A stretch of DNA of 59,430 nt from an uncultured Clostridia bacterium (GCA_944384815.1 CALWUW010000019.1:1-59430); one strand, 5' to 3'; shown: positions 17,054 to 26,759, counted from the stretch's first letter. Program-made: numbers and translations. Notes: a model not told the origin generated them from the letters alone.

Positions 17054-17943
17054 GGCTCCTCCGTCCTTTCATACACCAAAAAGTCAAACCCGATCTCTGT
17101 TTTCAGCTGGGAAGTCTGCCGCAGGCGCTCCCCGCCCTCCCGGGGGGTTTTCCAATAATAGGGCGTCATGGCGAACAGATCCTGAAGAGCGTTTCCGTCT
17201 CTCAATTCCAAAACGCCCTCCACCTGCCGCCGGAAAAGGAACCGGAACCCGGGATATTCCGTATCCTTCCGCTGGTTTTCGTAGGGCTCCGTATACAAGA
17301 TCTCCTTCAGCCCGTATAAATGCCTGGGGGAAGGGACCGCCAGGATCAGCCTTCCTCCGGCGCCGGTGACCCGGCGCAGCTCTCCCGGCTCAATGGGAGC
17401 AAACACATTCACTGTGCACCGGGAGATCCCGTCTTCCGCCGGGATGCGGAAGGCGCTGGCCACAGCGAAATCCGCCTGCTTCCCGTATTTTTTCGCCGCC
17501 GCTTTTACGGCGAATTTGCTGATGTCAAACCCCAAAACCCCGGGCGCTTCTCCGGGAAAGGCCTGCTCCAAAGCCCGGGCCATCCGGCCGGTGTAATAGC
17601 CTTCCCCGCAACCTACGTCCAAAAGGCAGCCTTCTTTCCGGGCCTCCGCCTCTTCCTTCCGGGCAAAGGCCTCCTGCACCAGCGTTTCCAGCTCCCGGGC
17701 AAACAGATCGTAAGCCCCGGATTCCAAAAACCGTCTGCGGGCCGCCACCATTTCCCGGGTATCCCCGGGAATTTTGGAGTGCATGTATTGGGAGGGCAAA
17801 AGATGCACATAGCCCTCCGCCGCTTTGTCAAAGCAATGCCCGGCGGCGCACCGGCAGATCTTCTCTTCCTGTTCCAGAGCCTTTCCGCAGATGGGGCAGG
17901 CAAAATACGGCTTGTGCCGGTTTTCTTTTTCCATCTTTTCCAT
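17050..17943 (-). CDS. rlmA: 23S rRNA (guanine-N1)-methyltransferase, RlmA family
   Basis: 297-aa SAM-dependent methyltransferase predicted to methylate G745 or G748 of 23S rRNA. The N-terminal zinc site (CPICGKALEQEEKICRCAAGH) and the next segment, FDKAAEGYVHLLPSQ with MHSKIPGDTREMVAARRRFL, match RlmA closely. The SAM motif I is LLDVGCGEGYYTG (about 105). ATG at 17943 is preferred (AGAGG SD 6 nt upstream); a TTG at 17964 would overlap the polA spacer. Coupled to polA (about 24 nt) and rimI (4-nt overlap). Some family members confer tylosin resistance. Confidence 0.88.
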   Translation of the reverse strand: MEKMEKENRHKPYFACPICGKALEQEEKICRCAAGHCFDKAAEGYVHLLPSQYMHSKIPGDTREMVAARRRFLESGAYDLFARELETLVQEAFARKEEAEARKEGCLLDVGCGEGYYTGRMARALEQAFPGEAPGVLGFDISKFAVKAAAKKYGKQADFAVASAFRIPAEDGISRCTVNVFAPIEPGELRRVTGAGGRLILAVPSPRHLYGLKEILYTEPYENQRKDTEYPGFRFLFRRQVEGVLELRDGNALQDLFAMTPYYWKTPREGGERLRQTSQLKTEIGFDFLVYERTEEP

Positions 17944-17967
17944 TTTTGCCTCTTTCTTTTCCAAGGG

Positions 17968-20529
17968 TCATCCCTTGGCGTCGTACCAGGTTTCTCCTAT
18001 GCTGGCTTCCGCCACCATGGGCACCCGCAGCTCCACGGCGTTTTCCATTTCCTGCCGAAGAAGCTCCGCCACCTTCTCCGCCTCTTCCCGGGGCGCCTCC
18101 ACGATCAGTTCATCGTGCACCTGAAGGATCAGCCGGGCCCGAAGACCTTCCGCCTTCAGCCGGTCCGCCACACGGATCATGGCGATTTTGATAATGTCCG
18201 CCGCCGCCCCCTGAATGGGCATATTCCGGGTCACTCGTTCCCCAAAGGCCCGGGTGTTGAAATTAGAGGAAGCCAGCTCCGGCAGATACCGCCTTCTTCC
18301 GAAGAGAGTCTCTGCGTATCCCAACGCCCGGGCGCTTTCCACAGACTGCTGCATATAGCTCTCCACGCCGCTGTAGTGAGAGAAATAATCCCGGATATAC
18401 TGCTCCGCTTCCTTTCGGGTGACCCCAATATCCTTGCTTAAAGAAAAGGCTCCGATGCCGTAAACAATGCCGAAATTCACGGCTTTTGCCCGGCTGCGCA
18501 TCAAAGGCGTCACCAGTTCTTCCGGAACATGGAACACCTGGGCCGCCGTCCGGCGGTGAATATCGTCGTTTTCCAGGAACGCCCGGATCATTTCCTCATC
18601 CCCGGAAACATGGGCCAGCACCCGCAGCTCGATCTGGGAATAGTCCGCGTCCACCAATACCCAGCCGGGGCGGGCGGTAAAGAACCGCCGCAATTCCCTT
18701 CCCAGCTCCGTGCGCACAGGGATATTCTGGAGATTGGGCTCTGTGGAGCTGATCCGCCCGGTGCGGGTCTCCGTTTGGTTGAAGCTGGAATGGATCCTTC
18801 CATCCTCGCCCACCACTTTCAGAAGCCCGTCGCAATAGGTGGATTTCAGCTTGGCAAGGGTGCGGTAAGAAAGCACTTTCTCCACGGCGGGGTGCTCCCA
18901 TTTCAGGCTTTCCAGCACTTCCGCGTTGGTGGAATAGCCGGTTTTGGTCTTTTTCCCGTGGGGCAGCCCTAATTTTACAAACAGCGCTTCCCCCAGCTGC
19001 TTGGGGGACTGAATGTTAAAGGAATATCCCACCAGCTGGTAGATCTCCTCCTGCATGGCCTGGATCTCCTTTTCCAGAGTCTCTCCGTATTCCCGGATAC
19101 CCTGGGCGTCCACGCCAAAGCCTTCCAGCTCCATTTCCGCCAGCACCCGGGAAAGGGGGATCTCCATCCGCTCCAAAAGATCGGACTGCTGTTTTTCCCG
19201 GATCTTCTCCTCCAAAACCGGGAAGAGCCGGGTCAAAAGCTCCGCCTCTCCGGCCTTTTCCGGAAGCTCCGGAGAAGCCGGCCGCTGGGAGACGCCGTAT
19301 TCCTGAGCCAGCCGGGGCGGGTCATACGCCGCGCCGGAAGGATTCAGCAAATACGCCGCCAGAAGGGTGTCCCACAAAGAAACGGCAGGCCGGATCCCCT
19401 GGGGAAGAAAGTGCCCGTAAAAAGCCTTGCTGCCGTGAAGCACCAGTCGCAGATCTTTCCGGGAAAGCAAAGCCTCCAGCTCTTCTCCGGAAGGGAGCAG
19501 CGCCGTCTCCCCCTGCCAGGCCACATAAAGTCCCTCCGGCGCCAAAGCGCAGAAAAGGGTCTCCTGGGATGCAAGGCTCTCCAGCAGCGCCCGGGGCTCC
19601 TTTTCCAGAAGCAAAACCGGGGCTTCTTCTTTTTCCTGCTTCTCTTCTCCGGAAGAAAAATCCGCCTTAACCCCCATTTTCTCCATCAGGCTGAACAGCT
19701 CCAGCCGGGCCATCAGCCGCCCGGCCTCCGGGGAGACCTCTCCGGGAATATAGGCGGACGGATCCTTTTCCACCGGGGCGTCCCGGCGGATGGTCCCCAA
19801 CCAGAGGCTCATTTCCGCGCTTTCCCGGCCTTCTTCCAGCTTTTTCCGCATAGCCGGACGGATCTCCGGGGAAGAAAGATTTTCGTAAACGCCTTTCAGG
19901 GAGCCGAATTTTCTAATCAGCTCCCCGGCACCCTTGGCGCCGATCCCGGCCACACCGGGAATATTATCGGAAGAATCCCCCTGAATGGCTTTAATATCCA
20001 CCAGCTGCTCCGGGGAGACCCCGTATTCCTCCCGGATCTTCTCCTGGTCGTAGAGGGTGGCCGTGGGCTGCCCCATTTTGGTGGCCGCCAAACGCACGGA
20101 TACTCCCGGCTCCACCAGCTGCAGGCTGTCCCGGTCTCCGGTGGCGATCACGCACTCCCAACCTTTTTCCCGGCAGGAGGCCGCCATGGTCCCCAGAATG
20201 TCATCCGCTTCATAGCCCGGGCATTCCACCAGCTTATACCCCAGATCCGAAAGAAGTTCCTTTAAATAAGGAAGCTGCTGGGCCAGCTCTTCCGGCATTC
20301 CCTTCCGCTGGGCTTTGTAGCCGGCATAGGCTTTGTGCCGGAACGTGGGAGCCTTCTGATCGAAAGCAATGGCCACGGCGTCCGGGTTTGTTTCCCCCAG
20401 AAGCTTCTGCAGCATGGTCAGAAACCCATAGATTCCGTTGGTGAAAAGACCTTCTCCCGTGGTCAGCAGCCGGATGCCGTAAAAAGCCCGGTTCAAAATG
20501 CTGTTTCCGTCCAGCACAAGCAATTTCAT
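17968..20529 (-). CDS. polA: DNA polymerase I
   Basis: 853-aa repair and Okazaki-fragment polymerase. The 5'-3' exonuclease domain (about 1-290) begins LLVLDGNSILNRAFYGIR and has the GVAGIGAKGAGELI helix-hairpin motif. The middle domain (about 310-470) lacks the DxE exonuclease residues, so it has no proofreading, as in many Firmicutes. The polymerase domain shows motif A DADYSQIELRVLAH (about 620), motif B RSRAKAVNFGIVYG (about 670) and motif C VHDELIVE (about 803). Heads an operon with rlmA and rimI. Confidence 0.97.
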   Translation of the reverse strand: MKLLVLDGNSILNRAFYGIRLLTTGEGLFTNGIYGFLTMLQKLLGETNPDAVAIAFDQKAPTFRHKAYAGYKAQRKGMPEELAQQLPYLKELLSDLGYKLVECPGYEADDILGTMAASCREKGWECVIATGDRDSLQLVEPGVSVRLAATKMGQPTATLYDQEKIREEYGVSPEQLVDIKAIQGDSSDNIPGVAGIGAKGAGELIRKFGSLKGVYENLSSPEIRPAMRKKLEEGRESAEMSLWLGTIRRDAPVEKDPSAYIPGEVSPEAGRLMARLELFSLMEKMGVKADFSSGEEKQEKEEAPVLLLEKEPRALLESLASQETLFCALAPEGLYVAWQGETALLPSGEELEALLSRKDLRLVLHGSKAFYGHFLPQGIRPAVSLWDTLLAAYLLNPSGAAYDPPRLAQEYGVSQRPASPELPEKAGEAELLTRLFPVLEEKIREKQQSDLLERMEIPLSRVLAEMELEGFGVDAQGIREYGETLEKEIQAMQEEIYQLVGYSFNIQSPKQLGEALFVKLGLPHGKKTKTGYSTNAEVLESLKWEHPAVEKVLSYRTLAKLKSTYCDGLLKVVGEDGRIHSSFNQTETRTGRISSTEPNLQNIPVRTELGRELRRFFTARPGWVLVDADYSQIELRVLAHVSGDEEMIRAFLENDDIHRRTAAQVFHVPEELVTPLMRSRAKAVNFGIVYGIGAFSLSKDIGVTRKEAEQYIRDYFSHYSGVESYMQQSVESARALGYAETLFGRRRYLPELASSNFNTRAFGERVTRNMPIQGAAADIIKIAMIRVADRLKAEGLRARLILQVHDELIVEAPREEAEKVAELLRQEMENAVELRVPMVAEASIGETWYDAKG

Positions 20530-20643
20530 ATTGTTTCTCTCCTGTTGTTTTTTTAGAAAGGATTCCCAAAGGGGCGCCCATCCATTCCGCCCGGCTCTCC
20601 CGGCAGCGGTCCGGCTTTCCGGCGCCTTGAAAAAACCGGTTCC

Positions 20644-20652
20644 AGTATACCA
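20644..20652 (-). promoter_or_regulatory. Possible extended -10 promoter of polA
   Basis: TGGTATACT on the minus strand, about 115 nt before polA; no good -35 at 17 bp. Confidence 0.35.
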
Positions 20653-20740
20653 CGTTTTCCGGAAAAGATGAAGCCTTAAAGAAGAAGCCTTCCGGCGGAT
20701 TTGCCCCGGTTTTCCGGAACCCGCCGCCCTTCCTCTTGCC

Positions 20741-20828
20741 GCCCTGTTCTTTCGCCTCTCTGTTTCCCTGTGGCTCCATGGTTCTGTATCTCTGCCGCCC
20801 TGCTTTTCTGCTCTTCTGCTTTTCTGCC
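20741..20828. repeat. 8-nt imperfect tandem array, 11 units
   Basis: Eleven consecutive octamers without an indel, consensus NYYCTGYN (GCCCTGTT, CTTTCGCC, TCTCTGTT, TCCCTGTG, GCTCCATG, GTTCTGTA, TCTCTGCC, GCCCTGCT, TTTCTGCT, CTTCTGCT, TTTCTGCC). It occupies the middle of the 526-nt spacer between polA and the divergent acyltransferase-like gene; the rest is low-complexity T/C-rich DNA. Confidence 0.75.
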
Positions 20829-21055
20829 GCGAAACAGGGAATCTTTCTTTCCCCTTTTCCTTTTTCCTTTTTTCCTCTTTCTACTCCCTTTTCTTGACAA
20901 GCCCCGGGAAACCTTTTACACTTAAAGCCGTAATTGTGTAATCCTGCGAAACAGCTGCAAACCACCGGCCACCGGCTACCGGTCGTGACTGAGCGGCCTC
21001 TCCGGGATGGTTTGATTTTCCCGGAACTGTATCCTTTTCCGAAAGGAGTCTTTCT

Positions 21056-21883
21056 ATGTCTTTGGCGTTTTTCCGGTCTTCCTCCTGCGCATCTTCCCCC
21101 ACCTCCCAGGAGCGCCCCTCCCGGATCCACCTGATGGACGAGCTGCGGGGCTTTGCCGTTTTCTGCATGGTGTTTTATCACGGGTTTTATACCATGGCCT
21201 ATTTATTCGGGATCCCTCTGGGGGACGTGTTTTTCCGGTTCTTTACCCCGGCGGAGCCCTGGTTTGCCGGGCTTTTCATTTTGATCTCCGGCATATCTTC
21301 GGCTCTTTCCCGTTCCAATCTGCTAAGGGGACTGAAGCTTTTGGCGGTAGCCCTGGGAGTAACACTAGTGACGGCGCTGGCGGTGTCCCAGGAGATCATT
21401 TTGTTTGGCATTCTTCATTTTCTCTCCACCTGCATGATCGTATTCGGGCTGTTTCAGCTTCTGGAGAAAAAGCGGGGCGCGGCTCCCCGGGAATTCCGCT
21501 TCTGGCCGCTGCTGGTCTGCGCGCTGCTGTTCCTGCTGACCATGAAGCTCAAGCAGCACGTGCTCTTTATTCCCTTTGGCCCGGAAATCCCTATCCCCCA
21601 AGAGTTGTACACCTGGGGCGTGCTGACGCCTTTGGGCTTCCCCGGCCCGGGGTTCTCTTCCTCGGATTATTTTCCCCTGCTGCCCTGGTGCTTCGTGTTT
21701 TTCGCCGGAACGGTTGTGGGCCGTCTGGCCAAAGAGGGGAAATTTCCCGCCTTCTCCTATAAAAGCTGCATTCCCTTTTTCTCCTTTTTAGGCCGCCACG
21801 CCCTTCTGATCTATGTGCTGCATCAGCCGGTGATTTACGCCTTGTGCTGGGCGGGCACTTCCCTGGCCGCTCTTTTCTCCTGA
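21056..21883 (+). CDS. DUF1624/HGSNAT-like acyltransferase membrane protein
   Basis: 275-aa polytopic membrane protein. After a short N-terminus, HLMDELRGFAVFCMVFYHGF opens the heparan-alpha-glucosaminide N-acetyltransferase catalytic-domain family (DUF1624); about seven hydrophobic helices follow. Members are thought to move acyl groups across the membrane onto sugars or cell-wall polymers, but the bacterial substrate is unknown. AAAGGAG SD 7 nt before ATG. Monocistronic, flanked on both sides by octamer-repeat spacers. Confidence 0.82.
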   Translation: MSLAFFRSSSCASSPTSQERPSRIHLMDELRGFAVFCMVFYHGFYTMAYLFGIPLGDVFFRFFTPAEPWFAGLFILISGISSALSRSNLLRGLKLLAVALGVTLVTALAVSQEIILFGILHFLSTCMIVFGLFQLLEKKRGAAPREFRFWPLLVCALLFLLTMKLKQHVLFIPFGPEIPIPQELYTWGVLTPLGFPGPGFSSSDYFPLLPWCFVFFAGTVVGRLAKEGKFPAFSYKSCIPFFSFLGRHALLIYVLHQPVIYALCWAGTSLAALFS

Positions 21884-21922
21884 GCCTTGCCCAAGGCAAC
21901 GGCGTCTGCAAAGGAGCGTTCC

Positions 21923-21978
21923 CCGGATTTCCGGATTCCTGGTTTCTCGGTTTCCCGGATTTTCAGACTTTCCGAATT
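21923..21978. repeat. 8-nt imperfect tandem array, 7 units
   Basis: CCGGATTT, CCGGATTC, CTGGTTTC, TCGGTTTC, CCGGATTT, TCAGACTT, TCCGAATT in strict register. A shorter 9-nt array (TTTCCGGCG, TTCCCGGCA, TTCCCGGTG) follows at 22143-22169 in the same 473-nt spacer before tex. Confidence 0.65.
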
Positions 21979-22277
21979 TCAAACCCATTTCCTTTCCTCC
22001 CGGGGGGCACCCTCCCGGGATTTGCTTTTTTTACGGCTTTCCGATATACTGAATACCGGTTATACCGGTTTTGCGGGAATTTTCAGGCGAATTTTCGGCG
22101 CGGACTTTAAGCCGGATTTTCCCGGCATTTTCGTGTTTTATATTTCCGGCGTTCCCGGCATTCCCGGTGTTTTCAGCGCATCTGATCCTTTGATTCTCGG
22201 ATTCTTCGGCATTCCGGTTTTTCGGAAGGCAGCTCCCACAGAATCACCGCCTGCATTCTGCAGTTTATGTAAAAATC

Positions 22278-22321
22278 AAAAGCGTTTTCTTCGCCTCGAT
22301 CAGCAGGAAACGGCGCTTTTT
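22278..22321 (+). terminator. Terminator-like hairpin in the tex upstream region
   Basis: AAAAGCG (22278-22284) pairs with CGCTTTT (22314-22320), with a further TTTC/GAAA inner pairing and a T run at the end. It ends about 35 nt before the tex start, so it may be the distant end of the upstream gene or an attenuator in the tex leader. Confidence 0.4.
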
Positions 22322-22356
22322 ACCAATGAAAACGGATGAAAACGGAGGCATACCCT

Positions 22357-24519
22357 ATGGATGTGATTGGGCAACTGACACAGCAATTTTCTTTGAAACC
22401 GGCACAGGTGGAAGCCGTGGTGCAGCTTTTGGACGAAGGCAACACCGTGCCCTTTATCGCCCGCTACCGGAAAGAAGCCCACGGCGGCCTGGACGACCAG
22501 GTGATCCGTGAGCTTTCCCAGCGTTTGGAATACCTGCGGGGTCTGGAAACCCGCCGGCAGGAGATCACCCAGCTGATCCAGGCCGCCGGCGCCTTGACCC
22601 CGGAGCTTTCCCTTGCTTTGGATAAGGCTTCCACTCTTACGGAGCTGGAAGATCTTTACCGTCCTTACCGGCCCAAGCGGCGCACCCGGGCCACCATTGC
22701 CCGGGAAAAAGGTCTGGAGCCTTTGGCGGAACAGATCTGGAGCCAGCAGGAAGGGGATCCCCTGGCTCTGGCCGCCTTGTACGTGGACCCGGAAAAGGAG
22801 CTTGCTTCCCCGGAAGACGCTCTGGCCGGCGCGTTGGATATTCTGGCGGAGCGCATTTCCGACGACGCCTCTTTGCGGAAACGCCTGCGGGTGGTAGCCG
22901 CCGCCCAGGGCGAGCTGATCTGCAAAGCCGCAGACCCGGAAAAACCTTCCGTATACGCCCAATATTATGATTTCCGCCAGCCGGTGCGCTCCCTTCCGGG
23001 GCACCGGGTGCTGGCCATGAACCGGGGCGAAAAGGAAGAATTTTTGAAAGTTTCTCTTTCTCTGGACCGGGAAAAGGCCCTTTCCATTGTATACTCCGCC
23101 TCCGTCTCCGGGCAGAACCCCTGCAGCCGGGCTGTGGAAGAAGCTGCCCGGGATAGTTATGACCGGCTGATCTTCCCCTCCCTGGAACGGCAGATCCGCA
23201 GCGATCTTACGGAAAAGGCCAGCGAAGCCGCCATGGGCGTTTTCAGTGCCAACCTGCGCCAGCTTCTGCTGCAGCCCCCGGTGAAAGGAAAGGTCACCAT
23301 CGGCCTGGATCCGGGATACCGCACCGGCTGCAAGGTGGCTGTGGTGGACGGCACCGGCCGTGTGCTGGATACCGGCGTGATCTACCCCACCCATTCCGCC
23401 GCCAAGGTGGAGGAAGCCAAGGCCGTTTTGAAAGGCCTGATCCGCCGCTACAAGGCGGAGATTCTAGCCATCGGAAACGGCACCGCCTCCCGGGAGACCC
23501 AGGCCTTTGCCGCGGAGGTGATCGCCTCCCTGGAAAAGGAGGGGATTTCCCCTGTGCCGGCGTATGCCATGGTCAACGAAGCCGGCGCCTCGGTATACAG
23601 CGCCAGCCCTCTGGCGGCGGCGGAATTCCCCCAGTTTGACCTGACCCTGCGCAGCGCGGTATCCATTGCCCGCCGCCTGCAGGATCCTTTGGCGGAGCTG
23701 GTGAAAATCGACCCCAAGGCCATCGGCGTAGGGCAGTATCAGCACGATATGCCTGCCGGGCGTTTGAGCCAGGCGTTGGAGGGCGTGGTGGAAGACTGCG
23801 TAAACTCCGTAGGCGTGGATGTGAACACCGCCTCTCCCAGTTTGCTGGAAAAGGTCTCCGGCCTTTCTTCCGCCGTTTCCAAAAACATTGTGGCTTACCG
23901 GGAAGAAAACGGCCCCTTCCAGAACCGGGAGCAGCTGAAGAAGGTCCCCAAGCTGGGGCCCAAAGCCTTTCAGCAGTGTGCCGGATTTTTGCGGGTGCCG
24001 GAAAGCCGGGATATTCTGGACCACACCGCCGTGCACCCGGAATCCTACAAAGCGGCCAAAACCCTGCTGGAGCTCACCGGCTATAGTCCAAAGGGCAAGG
24101 CGGATTTTTCCGGGCTGCGGGAAAAAGTGGAAGCTCTGGGCTTTTCCGCCGCGGCGGAAAAAGTGGGCGTGGGCGAACCCACCCTGCGGGACATTGTTTC
24201 CGAGCTTCTGCGCCCCGGCCGTGACCCCCGGGAGGAGCTGCCTCCGGTGCTTCTGCGGAAGGATGTGCTTTCCGCTGAGGACCTGAAACCGGGTATGGAG
24301 CTTTCCGGCACCGTCCGCAATGTTACGGATTTCGGCGCTTTTGTGGACATCGGCGTGCACCAGGACGGGCTGGTGCATATTTCCCAGATCTCCAAATCCT
24401 ATATTCGCCACCCCGGCGAAGTGCTCCATGTAGGAGACATTGTCAACGTCCGGGTGCTTTCCGTGGAAAATCAGGGCAAGCGCATCGGCCTGACCATGCG
24501 GGATGTTCCCCAAAGCTGA
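22357..24519 (+). CDS. tex: Tex-family RNA-binding transcription accessory protein
   Basis: 720-aa cytoplasmic nucleic-acid-binding protein. The helical Tex N domain (about 1-200) contains TVPFIARYRKEAHGGLDD. A YqgF/RNase H-like domain starts IGLDPGYRTGCKVAVVDG (about 314), helix-hairpin-helix motifs follow (about 490-560), and a C-terminal S1 domain (about 642-715) reads PGMELSGTVRNVTDFGAFVD. Start at ATG 22357 with a GGAGG SD 8 nt upstream rather than ATG 22336. Tex affects transcription and, in some bacteria, toxin and stress gene expression; its exact role is unsettled. Confidence 0.96.
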   Translation: MDVIGQLTQQFSLKPAQVEAVVQLLDEGNTVPFIARYRKEAHGGLDDQVIRELSQRLEYLRGLETRRQEITQLIQAAGALTPELSLALDKASTLTELEDLYRPYRPKRRTRATIAREKGLEPLAEQIWSQQEGDPLALAALYVDPEKELASPEDALAGALDILAERISDDASLRKRLRVVAAAQGELICKAADPEKPSVYAQYYDFRQPVRSLPGHRVLAMNRGEKEEFLKVSLSLDREKALSIVYSASVSGQNPCSRAVEEAARDSYDRLIFPSLERQIRSDLTEKASEAAMGVFSANLRQLLLQPPVKGKVTIGLDPGYRTGCKVAVVDGTGRVLDTGVIYPTHSAAKVEEAKAVLKGLIRRYKAEILAIGNGTASRETQAFAAEVIASLEKEGISPVPAYAMVNEAGASVYSASPLAAAEFPQFDLTLRSAVSIARRLQDPLAELVKIDPKAIGVGQYQHDMPAGRLSQALEGVVEDCVNSVGVDVNTASPSLLEKVSGLSSAVSKNIVAYREENGPFQNREQLKKVPKLGPKAFQQCAGFLRVPESRDILDHTAVHPESYKAAKTLLELTGYSPKGKADFSGLREKVEALGFSAAAEKVGVGEPTLRDIVSELLRPGRDPREELPPVLLRKDVLSAEDLKPGMELSGTVRNVTDFGAFVDIGVHQDGLVHISQISKSYIRHPGEVLHVGDIVNVRVLSVENQGKRIGLTMRDVPQS

Positions 24520-24584
24520 TTTTCCGGAGCTTTGCTTTTCGGATGCTCATTCTATCATTCTAAATAAAAGGAAGGATGGTTCCC

Positions 24585-25313
24585 ATGCGTCTTTTATTTA
24601 TTCGCCACGCCGATCCGGACTACACCAAGGATTCCCTTACGGAAACCGGCTGGGAAGAAGCCCGGCTTCTGGCTCAGCGGCTTTCCCGGGAGGAGATCTC
24701 CGCCTTTTACTGCTCCCCTCTGGGAAGGGCCCGGGATACCGCAGGGGTCACCCTGAACGCCATGGGCCGCCAGGCCCAGGTAAAGGATTTTCTCCAGGAA
24801 TTTCTTTACCCGGTGCAGGATCCTCTCACCGGGGAAATTCTGGACTACCCCTGGGATCTTCTTCCCGCCCGCTGGACGGAAGAAGCGGAAAACTTCCAAA
24901 AGGACCAGTGGCTGCAAACGCCTTTGATGCGCTCCGGCAAGATTGAGGAAAAATTCAGCCAAGTGGCCCAAGGGCTGGATGCCATCCTGGCGGAGCACGG
25001 GTATATCCGGGAAAACAACCGGTATATCACTTCCCAGGGCAATACGGAAACGCTGGCCTTTTTCTGCCATTTTGGAGTGACAGCCGTGCTTCTTTCCCAT
25101 CTGCTGGGGATCCCCGCCCCGGTTCTGTGGCACGGTTTCTGCGCCGCTCCCTCCTCCGTTACCACGCTGATCAGCGAGGAGCGGGAAAAGGGGCAGGTAT
25201 TTTTCCGGTGCCAGTCTTTTGGGGACGTTTCCCATCTGCTTTCCGCCGGGCGGGAGCCTTCCTTTGCCGCCCGCTTCTGCGAAACCTTTGAAAATTGGGA
25301 GCAGCGCCATTGA
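24585..25313 (+). CDS. Histidine phosphatase family protein
   Basis: 242-aa member of the phosphoglycerate-mutase-like superfamily. The catalytic His is in LLFIRHADP (residues 3-11; RHA instead of the usual RHG), with YCSPLGRARDTA (about 44-55) and the second His in FFCHFGVTAVL (about 163). A phosphatase is more likely than a glycolytic mutase; substrate unknown. ATG 24585 is preferred over 24576, which lies inside the GGAAGGATGG ribosome site. It lies 65 nt after tex, probably co-transcribed. Confidence 0.87.
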   Translation: MRLLFIRHADPDYTKDSLTETGWEEARLLAQRLSREEISAFYCSPLGRARDTAGVTLNAMGRQAQVKDFLQEFLYPVQDPLTGEILDYPWDLLPARWTEEAENFQKDQWLQTPLMRSGKIEEKFSQVAQGLDAILAEHGYIRENNRYITSQGNTETLAFFCHFGVTAVLLSHLLGIPAPVLWHGFCAAPSSVTTLISEEREKGQVFFRCQSFGDVSHLLSAGREPSFAARFCETFENWEQRH

Positions 25314-25320
25314 TGCGCCA

Positions 25321-25349
25321 TTGATTTTATCCGAAAAATCCTTTATACT
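25321..25349 (+). promoter_or_regulatory. Promoter of ychF
   Basis: TTGATT (25321-25326), 17-bp spacer, TATACT (25344-25349), starting 8 bp after the phosphatase stop codon. The leader is about 170 nt. Confidence 0.72.
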
Positions 25350-25424
25350 TTTAGAGCTTACGTGTTCCGTGGATCGTGGATCTTATTTTATCCCGCTGCG
25401 GCTCAGCTCCGGAGCGGAAGATAC

Positions 25425-25460
25425 CCAAGATCTCCAAGACCCCCAAGCTTTCCAAGCTTT
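25425..25460. repeat. 9-nt array in the ychF leader
   Basis: CCAAG recurs at 25425, 25434, 25443 and 25452, an exact 9-nt period. Confidence 0.5.
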
Positions 25461-25526
25461 GGAATCTTCGGAACCCCAGCCAAACCCTGTTTTGCAAGAA
25501 TTTTCCATAGAAAGGCCTGATCCATT

Positions 25527-26621
25527 ATGAAATTAGGTATCGTAGGGCTCCCCAACGTGGGAAAAAGCACCCTTTTCAACGCCATCACCAACGCAGGCGC
25601 TCAGTCCGCCAACTATCCCTTCTGCACCATCGAGCCCAACGTGGGAGTGGTCACCGTTCCGGATAAACGGCTGGACAAGCTGGCGGAAATGTATGAGCCG
25701 GAAAAATTCACCCCGGCCACCATTGAATTTGTGGACATTGCCGGCCTGGTAAAAGGCGCCTCCAAAGGCGAAGGCCTGGGAAATAAGTTCCTTTCCAATA
25801 TCCGGGAAGTGGACGCCATTGTCCATGTGGTGCGCTGCTTTGAAAACGACGACATCATCCATGTGGAAGGCAGCATCGACCCTGCCCGGGATATTGAAAC
25901 CATCAACCTGGAATTGGTGCTTTCCGACATGGAAATTCTGGACCGCCGCATTGACAAAACCCGGAAAATGCTGAAAGCCGATAAGAAATACCAGGAAGAG
26001 CTGGATTTTTTCCTGCGGGTGCGGGAAACGCTGGACGGGGGCAAGTCCGCCCGTTCCGTGGAATGCACGCCGGAAGAAAAGGAGCTGCTCTCCACCGTTT
26101 CCCTGCTGACCAACAAGCCTATTATTTACGCCGCCAATATGAGCGAAGAGGACTTTAAAAACGGCGTGGAAAACAATCCCGGGTATCAGGCCGTAAAAGA
26201 AATCGCAAAGGAAGAACACGCCGCTGTGCTCCCCATCTGCGCGGAGATCGAGGCGGAGATCTCCGGCATGGATCTGGAAGAAAAGAAGCTTTTCCTTTCG
26301 GACATGGGCCTGGAGGAATCCGGCCTGGACCGGCTGATCAACGCCTGCTACAGCCTTTTGGGGCTGATCTCCTACCTGACCGCCGGGAAACCGGAAGTAC
26401 GGGCCTGGACCATTACCAAGGGCACCAAGGCTCCCCAGGCCGCTGGAAAGATCCATTCGGATTTTGAGCGGGGCTTTATCCGGGCGGAAGTGATCTCCTT
26501 TGAGGATCTGATGGCCTGCGGCTCCATGGCCGCTGCCAAGGAAAAAGGGCTTGTACGCTCCGAAGGCAAGGACTACGTAATGCAGGATGGGGACATTGTT
26601 CTTTTCCGGTTCAACGTATAA
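25527..26621 (+). CDS. ychF: Obg-like ATPase YchF
   Basis: 364-aa P-loop NTPase, a universally conserved ribosome-associated Obg relative that prefers ATP. P-loop GLPNVGKST (residues 6-14), DIAGLVKGAS (G3 region, about 70-79), a G4 of NMSE (about 206) in place of NKxD, which underlies ATP preference, a central coiled coil, and a C-terminal TGS domain (about 280-363) ending QDGDIVLFRFNV. Family-typical length. Own promoter and strong terminator. Confidence 0.96.
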   Translation: MKLGIVGLPNVGKSTLFNAITNAGAQSANYPFCTIEPNVGVVTVPDKRLDKLAEMYEPEKFTPATIEFVDIAGLVKGASKGEGLGNKFLSNIREVDAIVHVVRCFENDDIIHVEGSIDPARDIETINLELVLSDMEILDRRIDKTRKMLKADKKYQEELDFFLRVRETLDGGKSARSVECTPEEKELLSTVSLLTNKPIIYAANMSEEDFKNGVENNPGYQAVKEIAKEEHAAVLPICAEIEAEISGMDLEEKKLFLSDMGLEESGLDRLINACYSLLGLISYLTAGKPEVRAWTITKGTKAPQAAGKIHSDFERGFIRAEVISFEDLMACGSMAAAKEKGLVRSEGKDYVMQDGDIVLFRFNV

Positions 26622-26717
26622 TGTCTGCCACCGCCCACCGTCCACCGTATATCGTATACCGCGTACCATACGCCGCGTCGGTTGATTTTTAAAATTTTTC
26701 ATTTTAAGCGTTTGCCG

Positions 26718-26756
26718 CGCCTGGAGGATTTTGAAGAATCCTCCAGGCGTTTTTTC
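26718..26756 (+). terminator. Terminator after ychF
   Basis: A perfect 13-bp stem (26718-26730 with 26737-26749), 6-nt loop and seven T. Confidence 0.92.
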
Positions 26757-26759
26757 TTG

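Noticed and set aside
20741-20828. Short regular repeats as a possible CRISPR array
   Set aside because: Units are 8 nt with no spacers; none of the 8-10 nt arrays has the repeat-spacer structure of CRISPR.
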